DNA of 64,000 nucleotides from Mycoplasma sp. CAG:776 (GTDB taxonomy: Bacteria > Bacillota_I > Bacilli_A > RF39 > UBA660), in NCBI GenBank assembly GCA_000438195.1, contig FR903077.1:5720-69719 (forward strand). The letters run 5' to 3'. The notes beneath the pieces were generated by a model. It was not told the DNA's origin, ran no database searches, and saw nothing but the letters and a program-made list of their open reading frames with translations. The position numbers and the translations under genes are program-made. How positions within the stretch are numbered: position 1 is the stretch's first letter; every line of letters starts with the position of its first letter. Positions 15,513-22,127 of this stretch are shown piece after piece.

Positions 15513-17279
15513 ATGAAAAAGAATATCGCCTTATTATTAAGTATAATAACACTATTTTTAAGCCTTTTTTTCTTAAGAGTAAATATAACAAAACCCAAAA
15601 ATACTTTAGGTGGAGAAAAAATAGAGGAAGCAATATATCAATATGACTTAAAAACTGAAAATTTAACCGTAAATGGTATAGTCGAAAAAGGAAGTACTAT
15701 TTACTATTTATTAATGGATATAGTAGACGATGTAAAAGATATTTATAATTACAAACTAAAAAAATTAGATATTAATACAAACCAAGTAACCGCAATAAAT
15801 ACAATAGAAAATACAAATAGTTATTGTACGCTAACAGAAAAAGAAATTAACTGCCAAACTTCAACTCAATTTGAAACCTATGATTTTGACTTAAAAAAAA
15901 CATTTGAATACACCTCAAAAGTAGAAAATTTAAATGCAAATTATCTTCCGTATAAAGATATTTATATAAAAATAGATGATCAAGACATATATTTACTTAG
16001 AAATGAAGAAAAGCTATACCGGACCATTAATTCGGCTAAAGAATTAATTTATGAAGACTATGTTGTAACTTCTAATAATACAATTCTTGTTTTAAGAGAT
16101 AAAGAAGATTACTATTATTTATATGATATCAATAGAAATTTTTTGTGGAATTCTGGAAAACAAAGTTATTTTAAATATAAAAATGGCGTATTTTTCAATG
16201 ATGGAGTTATTTATGAAATTCATAATTTAGAAGAAGATTATATAACTTCCTTTACTAATCCAACAAAAGAGACATATTTTTATACGGGAACTTTAAATGA
16301 AGATAATAATAATTTTTATCTGTATAATCCTATAGATCATATCTTATACATTGAAGATATGGAAAATAAAACTATAAAAAAATTAGATGTAAATCTTTTG
16401 TCAGAAGATAATCCAATTGCTAAGTTAATAGTGACAGAAAAGTATTTATATGTTTATATTTTGCAAGATCAAGATAATTTTTTTGTTATTAATTTAGAAG
16501 ATTTAAATCTCTCAACTATAGACATTGAAGATTATAATAATAAATTGACTAAAAAAATAAATGAACAAAGAAATAATATCAAAGAAACATACCAAGTAAA
16601 TGTCAAAATAAAAGAAGAGGCTAATATAGAATTTCCAGATTTTAGTGCCAAAACTTTATTAAATGAAGAAGTAATATCAGATTCGTTATACAAGATAGAA
16701 GATATTTTATCAAAATATAATGAAAAATTTTTTGAAAGCTTCTATAATAATGGATTTTCGGGTTTAAACATTTATTTAACTGGCGAACTTACACCAAATG
16801 ATTATGAAACTCAAGTATCAAATCCAGCCGCTTATTCACTAAATTATAACGGTGAATATATGATAGTAATAGATATAGAACAGCCTAATATAGAAGAACT
16901 ATTATGTCATGAATTACTACATAATATGGAATTCTTACTAAACAATCAAAATATATATCCGTTTAAAGAATGGAAAAATTATAATCCATCAGGATTTCTA
17001 TACAATAATTCATATACTAAAAAACAAAGTTATGATTATACATTGAATGAAGAAGATAAAAATGATGTATATTTCATAGATAGTTACTCATATACATATG
17101 AAACAGAAGATAGAGCTAGAGTATTTGAACGAATATGTTCATGTGAAGAAAATAGTATCATTAATAATTATCCAAATCTTTATAAAAAAGGATTATATTT
17201 GAAAGAAGAAATAATCAAATATTTTCCAAGTTTAGTAAATACAAACTTATTTTCTAGTTTAAATGATGATAAAGACTAA
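15513..17279 (+). CDS. Membrane-anchored HExxH zincin-like protein, unknown family
   Basis: 588 residues from the ATG at 15513 (AAGGG upstream; an in-frame GTG at 15504 is less likely). One N-terminal membrane helix (about 5-21), then a long extracellular region of beta-rich, repeat-like segments with many Tyr/Asp (about 30-380), and a C-terminal domain with ELLCHELLHNMEF, a textbook HExxH zinc site (His466, Glu467, His470). Downstream, TEDRARVFE offers Glu532 or Glu539 as the third ligand. That spacing suits a gluzincin-like metallopeptidase acting outside the cell. I do not recognise the N-terminal part. The gene is inserted between rsmG and parB/noc. Confidence 0.7.
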   Translation: MKKNIALLLSIITLFLSLFFLRVNITKPKNTLGGEKIEEAIYQYDLKTENLTVNGIVEKGSTIYYLLMDIVDDVKDIYNYKLKKLDINTNQVTAINTIENTNSYCTLTEKEINCQTSTQFETYDFDLKKTFEYTSKVENLNANYLPYKDIYIKIDDQDIYLLRNEEKLYRTINSAKELIYEDYVVTSNNTILVLRDKEDYYYLYDINRNFLWNSGKQSYFKYKNGVFFNDGVIYEIHNLEEDYITSFTNPTKETYFYTGTLNEDNNNFYLYNPIDHILYIEDMENKTIKKLDVNLLSEDNPIAKLIVTEKYLYVYILQDQDNFFVINLEDLNLSTIDIEDYNNKLTKKINEQRNNIKETYQVNVKIKEEANIEFPDFSAKTLLNEEVISDSLYKIEDILSKYNEKFFESFYNNGFSGLNIYLTGELTPNDYETQVSNPAAYSLNYNGEYMIVIDIEQPNIEELLCHELLHNMEFLLNNQNIYPFKEWKNYNPSGFLYNNSYTKKQSYDYTLNEEDKNDVYFIDSYSYTYETEDRARVFERICSCEENSIINNYPNLYKKGLYLKEEIIKYFPSLVNTNLFSSLNDDKD

Positions 17280-17341
17280 AATGTATAAACTCTAAGCATT
17301 TAGTACTAATAATTGATATTTATTTGTCAATTAAATGTAAA

Positions 17342-17370
17342 TTGTAATTATATCGTAAGTATATTATACT
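17342..17370 (+). promoter_or_regulatory. Candidate promoter of the small RNA at 17375-17454
   Basis: TTGTAA (17342-17347), 17 bp, TATACT (17365-17370). An ATCGTA half-site (17352-17357), the same hexamer as in the operators before 18023, lies in its spacer. Confidence 0.5.
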
Positions 17371-17374
17371 TAAA

Positions 17375-17454
17375 TTGTAGAGCATTGGAGTGCGAACTAA
17401 TGCCTACAACTTGTATTTGGCATTAGTCGTATCGTAATGACTAATGTTTTTTTT
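17375..17454 (+). ncRNA. Candidate small RNA with alternative hairpins and a terminator
   Basis: Three mutually exclusive pairings follow a promoter. Stem 1: TTGTAG+GCATT (17375-17386) with AATGC+CTACAA (17399-17409). Stem 2: ACTAATGCC (17396-17404) with GGCATTAGT (17419-17427). Stem 3: CATTAGTC (17421-17428) with GACTAATG (17439-17446), then eight T's, i.e. a terminator. Stem 2 overlaps both others, as in attenuators. No protein follows within reach on the plus strand, so a stand-alone regulatory or antisense RNA is possible. No known RNA family recognised. Confidence 0.45.
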
Positions 17455-17650
17455 AGCGGTAATATTACTATTAAACGCAACTCCATATAATCACCTACTT
17501 TCTACAACCAAAACCCCATAAGGTGTAAAGGAGGTAAAAATAGTTATTATATAAGTAAAAGCATTAGCCCCAATGCTCGAGTTATTATTATGAATGTTAA
17601 TTAATGAAAAAGCAAGAAAAAGCGTTCGACAAAATACGCCATATAAAAAT

Positions 17651-17680
17651 CTCAAGTTTTTAAAATAACTTGAGTTTCTA
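17651..17680. terminator. Bidirectional hairpin before the second XRE gene
   Basis: CTCAAGTT (17651-17658) pairs with AACTTGAG (17667-17674); A-run on the left, T-run on the right. It could end transcription of the minus-strand XRE gene (17712-17939). The rest of 17455-17650 shows no gene I trust. Confidence 0.55.
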
Positions 17681-17711
17681 TTAACAGTTGCATACAAAAT
17701 TTGTTAGATAA

Positions 17712-17939
17712 TTATTTAGAAGATTTATTTTTAGAACATATAATAATGTCTAAGTCATATTTAAAGGCAATTTTTAGTAGTGTTTCAAATGTATAATTAG
17801 CTGTTCCATACTCATATTTTTCAATAGAACTTTTGCTAATTTTAATATCTTTAGATAATTGTTCTTGAGTTAAATTAAGTCCTTCTCTAATAAATTTTAT
17901 AATTTCATTTGTTTTATATTCTTTAGCATTTATTTTCAT
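17712..17939 (-). CDS. XRE-family HTH repressor (second locus)
   Basis: 75 residues, a lone Cro/CI helix-turn-helix: IKFIREGLNLTQEQLSKDIK, SKSSIEKYEYGTANYTFETL, then AFKYDLDII. Divergent from the surface-protein gene at 18023, exactly as the XRE gene at 4356 is to its paralogue. The spacer carries ATCGTA-N6-TACGAT, a different operator from that of locus 1, so the two regulators have probably diverged in specificity. Confidence 0.86.
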   Translation of the reverse strand: MKINAKEYKTNEIIKFIREGLNLTQEQLSKDIKISKSSIEKYEYGTANYTFETLLKIAFKYDLDIIICSKNKSSK

Positions 17940-17949
17940 TATTCCACCC

Positions 17950-17978
17950 TTGACATCGTAACATTTTATGACTATAAT
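17950..17978 (+). promoter_or_regulatory. Perfect-consensus promoter of surface-protein paralogue 2
   Basis: TTGACA (17950-17955), 17 bp, TATAAT (17973-17978). Such a strong promoter next to operator palindromes implies tight repression with strong output when released. Confidence 0.85.
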
Positions 17979-18006
17979 TTAATTATAAATCGTAATATAA
18001 TACGAT
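17955..18006. promoter_or_regulatory. Two ATCGTA-N6-TACGAT operator sites
   Basis: Perfect palindrome ATCGTA (17989-17994), 6 bp, TACGAT (18001-18006), just downstream of the -10. A weaker copy, ATCGTA (17955-17960), 6 bp, TATGAC (17967-17972), fills the promoter spacer. Centres are 34 bp apart. Likely bound by the divergent XRE repressor. Confidence 0.7.
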
Positions 18007-18022
18007 ATTAAGGAGCCTATAA

Positions 18023-19360
18023 ATGAAAAATGATGGAAAATTAGAATTTGAAACATTAAAAACAAATAAAAAAAGAATATATTTTTTGTGTGGTTTTGTC
18101 TGTGTAGTAGGGCTTCTTATTATATTAATTACTAATAGTAGCTTAGCCAAATACCGTGTAACCGAAAGTATTCCCTTAATCAATGGAACAATCAATTATG
18201 AATTATCAGATTTAAATCTAATTGGTGTTTATATTGAAGATGGTAATGATTATACAAAAGTAGATCAAATACCTGATTCAGGATATACATTTAATAGTGA
18301 GAAAAGCTATTGTAAAATAGGCGATGAAAAACAAGACATGACAATCACTTATGACATGAATACCAAAACATTAAATATTGCTCCAATGACAACCAAAGGG
18401 ACAAAATGCTATTTATATTTTGATGAGCAAAAAATATTATTAGCAGATGCTATCAAAAGAGATAATCAAATCAATAGCGGAACACCGAACTTTGCAAATA
18501 TAGCAACGACGAATGAAGGAGTATACAAGGCTCAAGACGATTGGGGAGATAGTTATTACTTTAGAGGGGCAGTAAATAATAACTGGGTCAAGTTTGCGAA
18601 CTTCTATTGGCGAATCATCCGGATTAATGGAGATGGAAGTATCCGAATGATCTATAGCGGCAACGGTAGTCCAGCAACAACAGGAACAAGTACTCAAATA
18701 AGTACAAGTGCATTCCATAGTACATACAATAATAATAATATGTATGTAGGATATATGTATACAAGTGGACAAGTACATGGCCTTGGAACAAATAGTACAA
18801 TTAAAGGAGTATTAGATAGTTGGTATCAAACCAATATAGCGAATAAAGGATATGGAGATCAGATAAGCAAAGAAACAGGATTTTGTGGAGATCGTGAGCC
18901 AAGTACAAATTCATCAACTAGTAATGGAGCAGGAGGAACAGGAACAACAGTTACATATTATGGAGGATATATACGACTAACAAATAGTACAAAGAGCCCA
19001 ACATTAAAATGTAAGAATAATGAAGATATGTACACGGTAAGTGGAAGTAGTAGAGGAAATAAAGCACTAACAAACCCAGTAGGACTTATCACAGCCGATG
19101 AAGTAGCGATGGCCGGAGGAGTATATGGACAAACTAATCAAAGTTATTATCTATATACAAATAGTGCATATTGGACCATGTCTCCGTATCTCTTTAATGC
19201 GTCGTTCAGTTTTGCTTTCGTGTTCATTGTGAATTCGAGTGGCTACCTCAACGGCAGCAACGTGAGTAACACGATCGGTGTGCGCCCAGTAATCAATCTG
19301 TCGGCTGATGTAACTGCAAAATCAGGAAATGGCACTTCCTCAAAACCGTATGAAATTTAA
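18023..19360 (+). CDS. Membrane-anchored surface protein with C-terminal DUF6273/C-lectin-like domain (paralogue 2)
   Basis: 445 residues with AAGGAG before the ATG. One membrane helix (about 18-38) ends in SSLAKYR, then an extracellular module ending TTKGTKCYLYF, a second with FYWRIIRINGDGSIRM, and a C-terminal domain with YWTMSPY and GVRPVINL. It parallels the protein at 4723 along its whole length. The coding region between about 19195 and 19310, which encodes the stretch between YWTMSPY and GVRPVINL, uses G+C-ending codons (GCG, TCG, TTC, GTG, CTC, AAC, CGC) unlike the rest. That marks it as imported or diversified. The function is unknown; a variable surface binder is my inference. Confidence 0.75.
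   Translation: MKNDGKLEFETLKTNKKRIYFLCGFVCVVGLLIILITNSSLAKYRVTESIPLINGTINYELSDLNLIGVYIEDGNDYTKVDQIPDSGYTFNSEKSYCKIGDEKQDMTITYDMNTKTLNIAPMTTKGTKCYLYFDEQKILLADAIKRDNQINSGTPNFANIATTNEGVYKAQDDWGDSYYFRGAVNNNWVKFANFYWRIIRINGDGSIRMIYSGNGSPATTGTSTQISTSAFHSTYNNNNMYVGYMYTSGQVHGLGTNSTIKGVLDSWYQTNIANKGYGDQISKETGFCGDREPSTNSSTSNGAGGTGTTVTYYGGYIRLTNSTKSPTLKCKNNEDMYTVSGSSRGNKALTNPVGLITADEVAMAGGVYGQTNQSYYLYTNSAYWTMSPYLFNASFSFAFVFIVNSSGYLNGSNVSNTIGVRPVINLSADVTAKSGNGTSSKPYEI
19180..19310 (+). other. Compositionally foreign segment in the C-terminal domain of paralogue 2
   Basis: Counting directly, 19201-19260 has 28 G/C of 60 and 19261-19320 has 30 of 60, in a region otherwise near one third or less. Most codons end in C, G or T, many of form NNC. 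The corresponding part of paralogue 1 (about 5850-5990) is ordinary. The jump coincides with the likely ligand-binding end of the domain. Confidence 0.7.
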
Positions 19361-19391
19361 TTTTTTCAACACAAAAACAGACAAACTTCAC

Positions 19392-19412
19392 AGGAGCATT
19401 TTGCTCCTTTTT
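19392..19412 (+). terminator. Terminator of surface-protein paralogue 2
   Basis: AGGAGC (19392-19397) and GCTCCT (19403-19408), loop of 5, followed by T's. Confidence 0.85.
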
Positions 19413-19433
19413 ATTTGTATAGTGATTTAAACA

Positions 19434-19462
19434 TTGAAAAAAAACAAAAATAATGATATGAT
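19434..19462 (+). promoter_or_regulatory. Promoter of parB/noc
   Basis: TTGAAA (19434-19439), 17 bp, TATGAT (19457-19462). The start site would fall near 19470, only a few bases before the ATG at 19478, which bears on the choice of start codon. Confidence 0.6.
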
Positions 19463-19477
19463 ATAAATAATAGATAA

Positions 19478-20698
19478 ATGGGGCTGATAAGAGTGAATTT
19501 AGAGCAAAATATATTACAAATACCTATTGATGAAATTATACCAAACCGGTTTCAACCACGTCTTAATTTTGATGATAGAGGATTAGAAGAGCTTGCAAGT
19601 TCAATCAAACAACACGGAATTATACAACCACTTGTGTTAAGAAGAATAGAAGATAAATATGAAATAATTGCTGGTGAAAGAAGATATAAGGCAGCAACTT
19701 TAGCTGGATTAAAAACTGTTCCAGCAGTTATAGCTGATATCGATGATAATAAAAGTGCTGAAGTAGCAATAGTTGAAAATGTTCAAAGAAGAGACTTATC
19801 AGCAATTGAAGAAGCAAGAAGTTATAAGAATTTATTAGATAAAGGATATTTAACTCAAACAGAATTAGCTAAAAAAATGGGCTTATCACAAAGTGCTATT
19901 GCTAATAAATTACGTCTTTTAAATTTAGATGAAGAAGTACAAAAAGCTTTAATGAATAATCAAATAAGTGAAAGACATGCTAGAAGTTTATTAGTAATAC
20001 CAGACCATGAGGAACAAAGAAAATGGCTAAAAAGGATTATCAATGAAAGAATGACCGTTAGAGATTTAGATAGTGAATTAAAAAAACTAAATAATACTGA
20101 TAAAGAAGATAATGATGATACCGATGTTCCGTTAGTAAAAAGTATAGATATTGATGCTATTAGAAAAGAAGCAACTGAAATACCAAATGTTAATGAAGAA
20201 AGTGATATAGCACGTAAATTAAGAGAAATAGAAAGAGAAAAAATGTTTAATCCCGATATTATACCAGTGGATCAAGCTAAAAATGATTCCAAAGGAAATT
20301 TCTTCAATTTTTTAGAAAATGAAAAAGTAAATATGAATATGGAAGAACCAATATTAAAAACACCAACTTTAAATTTTGAATTACCTAAAATAAATAACGA
20401 AAGTATTAAAGAAGAAATTAAACCAGAACCATCACTTTTAAACTCTAATTTTGGTAGTTCATTAGATCTAAGTGCTAAGGAAGAATCGGAAATATTTGAT
20501 CCAATAGACTTAATTGAAACATTAGACCCAAATTATGAAGTACAACAAGAAGAAAAATTAGGTATTGATTTAAAAACAGCTATTAATACGGTTCGTGAAA
20601 CAAAAACTAATTTAGAAAATAAAGGATTTAATATAGTATTAGAAGAAACAGATTTAAATGATTCTTATCAGTTTATAATCAAAATAAAAAAAGATTAA
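19478..20698 (+). CDS. ParB/Noc-family chromosome partition or nucleoid occlusion protein
   Basis: DNA-binding CTPase of the ParB superfamily. N-terminal catalytic domain with ILQIPIDEIIPNRFQPR, GERRYKAA (box II) and ENVQRRDLSAIEEA (about residues 14-115), then the HTH around TQTELAKKMGLSQSAIANKL (about 127-146). The C-terminal 190 residues are long, acidic and low complexity, making 406 residues against the usual 280-300. It lies downstream of rsmG with no ParA neighbour, the place of noc in Bacillus, but the two paralogues cannot be separated here. A GTG at 19493 with GGGG upstream could be the real start, since the ATG is almost leaderless. Confidence 0.88.
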   Translation: MGLIRVNLEQNILQIPIDEIIPNRFQPRLNFDDRGLEELASSIKQHGIIQPLVLRRIEDKYEIIAGERRYKAATLAGLKTVPAVIADIDDNKSAEVAIVENVQRRDLSAIEEARSYKNLLDKGYLTQTELAKKMGLSQSAIANKLRLLNLDEEVQKALMNNQISERHARSLLVIPDHEEQRKWLKRIINERMTVRDLDSELKKLNNTDKEDNDDTDVPLVKSIDIDAIRKEATEIPNVNEESDIARKLREIEREKMFNPDIIPVDQAKNDSKGNFFNFLENEKVNMNMEEPILKTPTLNFELPKINNESIKEEIKPEPSLLNSNFGSSLDLSAKEESEIFDPIDLIETLDPNYEVQQEEKLGIDLKTAINTVRETKTNLENKGFNIVLEETDLNDSYQFIIKIKKD

Positions 20699-20725
20699 AC
20701 AAGTACATTTTAGTATTTGTTTTAA
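20697..20725 (+). terminator. Terminator of parB/noc
   Basis: AAACAAGTAC (20697-20706) pairs with GTATTTGTTT (20713-20722), one G-T wobble, T-rich end. Confidence 0.65.
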
Positions 20726-20726
20726 T

Positions 20727-20755
20727 TTGACAAAAAGGCAATAATTCTATATAAT
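20727..20755 (+). promoter_or_regulatory. Consensus promoter of the TetR-family gene
   Basis: TTGACA (20727-20732), 17 bp, TATAAT (20750-20755), immediately after the parB terminator. Confidence 0.85.
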
Positions 20756-20792
20756 GATAACGTAAGTTACCGATGTAGAAAAGGGTGTTTTA

Positions 20793-21374
20793 ATGGCTGG
20801 AAAAAGTATTATTGAAAAAAAAGATTTATTAAAAGTAGCAGTAAAAATGGTTGAAAAAGAAGGGATAGAATGTATTAATGCTCGAGACTTAGCTAAAAAT
20901 GCTGGAATATCTACTAAACCAATTTACCGAATTTATAAAAGTTTAGAAGAATTAAAAACAGATGTAAATAATATCATAAAAAAAGAATATGATGAATTTA
21001 TCATGAAAAGAGTAGATAATAAAAATGCTTTAATAACAGTTTGTGTTGCTTATGTTGAATTTGCTTACATGCATAAAAACTATTTCAAATGCATGTTTCT
21101 ATCTAATAACTTAAATTGGACAGATATTAATGACGTATTAAATGAAAAATGGAATCAATCAACAATTATAAATTTAGTAAATAAACATAGTTTAAGTTTT
21201 GAAGAGGCTAAAACTTTATTTATGAATGTATGGCTATATGCCAATGGTTTAGCAACATTAATAGCATGTAATGATCTTGTAATGGATAGTAAAGAAATAT
21301 TAATTCGAATTGTAAAAATTTATAAAGAATTATCTAAAACTTTAAAAAATAATGAAAAAGTCACCAATAAGTGA
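20793..21374 (+). CDS. TetR-family transcriptional regulator
   Basis: 193 residues. N-terminal HTH: KDLLKVAVKMVEKEGIECIN then ARDLAKNAGISTKPIYRIYK (about 11-50), which is the TetR pattern including the Y-R-x-Y/F recognition helix end. The C-terminal ligand domain has VCVAYVEFAY and a helix resembling WxG-like TetR C-terminal family members. No adjacent transporter; the convergent neighbour encodes a small membrane protein. Target unknown. Confidence 0.88.
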   Translation: MAGKSIIEKKDLLKVAVKMVEKEGIECINARDLAKNAGISTKPIYRIYKSLEELKTDVNNIIKKEYDEFIMKRVDNKNALITVCVAYVEFAYMHKNYFKCMFLSNNLNWTDINDVLNEKWNQSTIINLVNKHSLSFEEAKTLFMNVWLYANGLATLIACNDLVMDSKEILIRIVKIYKELSKTLKNNEKVTNK

Positions 21375-21380
21375 CTTTTT
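21355..21380. terminator. Bidirectional terminator overlapping both convergent stops
   Basis: AAAAAGTCAC (21355-21364), loop CAATAA, GTGACTTTTT (21371-21380). The stem contains the TetR stop codon and touches the end of the minus-strand gene. Confidence 0.88.
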
Positions 21381-21687
21381 ATAATGTAGAAATATAATCA
21401 GGAACAGAAGGATACACTTTTAATAATTGATAATCATGCTGATTTAACTCAAAAATAAAAGTAAAATATTGATTATCAGATTTTACAAATACTTGAAATG
21501 TATCTTTTTTAGTACTATTAGCTTTCAAATATTCATAAGAAGTAATAGAAGATTTAGCCAAATAATCTGAAATAATATTTTTAGTACTAACTTCGATACT
21601 TTTATTTAATAAGGAATAACAAATCATACTGTAAATAAGTAAAATACTAGTTACAACCAAAAGTACGACCAAAGTTTTAGCTTTCAT
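21379..21687 (-). CDS. Small single-pass membrane protein of unknown function
   Basis: 102 residues from the ATG at 21687, which has AGGATGG upstream; an in-frame ATG at 21696 has no room for a ribosome site. One N-terminal membrane helix (about 5-25), then a short extracellular domain with VFVKSDNQYFTFIFEL. No family recognised. It is divergent from the PadR operon and convergent with the TetR gene, so it is transcribed alone. Confidence 0.65.
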   Translation of the reverse strand: MKAKTLVVLLVVTSILLIYSMICYSLLNKSIEVSTKNIISDYLAKSSITSYEYLKANSTKKDTFQVFVKSDNQYFTFIFELNQHDYQLLKVYPSVPDYISTL

Positions 21688-21753
21688 AATAACCATCCTA
21701 TCATAATTAGTTTACCACAAATTTACAAAAATATAAATATATGTATTATTTAG

Positions 21754-21785
21754 TACTTGACAAAGCCAAGTAGTAGATATATGAT
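21754..21785 (+). promoter_or_regulatory. Promoter and operator of the padR operon
   Basis: TTGACA (21757-21762), 17 bp, TATGAT (21780-21785). The palindrome TACTTG (21754-21759), 7 bp, CAAGTA (21767-21772) covers the -35 and half the spacer, consistent with autoregulation by PadR. Confidence 0.65.
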
Positions 21786-21806
21786 AGTAGCGAAAGAGGT
21801 GATAAT

Positions 21807-22127
21807 ATTAACACGCAATTTAAAAAGGGAGTCTTAGAACTTTTAATACTAGTAATGGTTGAAAAAGTGGATATGTATGGTTATGAGCTAGTAGAAAAAG
21901 TAAGTAAAGTAGTAGATGTTAGTGAAGGAACGATCTATCCCATCTTAAAAAGATTAACCAATGAAGGATATTTTGAAACATATACAAAAGAATCAACAGA
22001 AGGGCCAATTAGAAAATATTATCATATTACTTCAAGTGGATTACAAATATTGAATAAAGAGTTAGAAGAATGGCAAAAATTTTCTAAAAGTGTAAACGAT
22101 TTTATTGAAAGGAGCATAAAAAAATGA
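21807..22127 (+). CDS. PadR-family regulator, apparently initiating at ATT
   Basis: PadR winged-helix regulator. The first ATG in frame (21855) would remove helix 1. Upstream in the same frame the codons read I-N-T-Q-F-K-K-G-V-L-E-L-L-I-L, the classic PadR N-terminus (M-N-x-Q-F-K-K-G). The first codon is ATT at 21807, 7 bp after GAGG, and no ATG, GTG or TTG is available there. From this start the protein has 106 residues, including MYGYELVEKVS and GTIYPILKRLTNEGY. It overlaps the DUF1700 gene by 4 bp, the usual PadR/HAAS pairing. Confidence 0.85.
   Translation: MNTQFKKGVLELLILVMVEKVDMYGYELVEKVSKVVDVSEGTIYPILKRLTNEGYFETYTKESTEGPIRKYYHITSSGLQILNKELEEWQKFSKSVNDFIERSIKK

Noticed and set aside
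17397..17486. 29-codon minus-strand ORF with AGGTGAT upstream, antisense to the candidate RNA
   Set aside because: The ribosome site is good but the peptide has no hydrophobic helix or known toxin motif; evidence too thin to list as a gene.
17491..17697. Minus-strand ORF of 68 codons near the candidate RNA, considered as a type I toxin
   Set aside because: No ribosome site at its start, no Fst/TxpA-like pattern, and composition typical of chance frames; the region is better explained by RNA structures.
18440..18778. Minus-strand ORF of 112 codons inside surface-protein paralogue 2
   Set aside because: Antisense to a clearly coding region and arises from its repetitive Ser/Thr codons.
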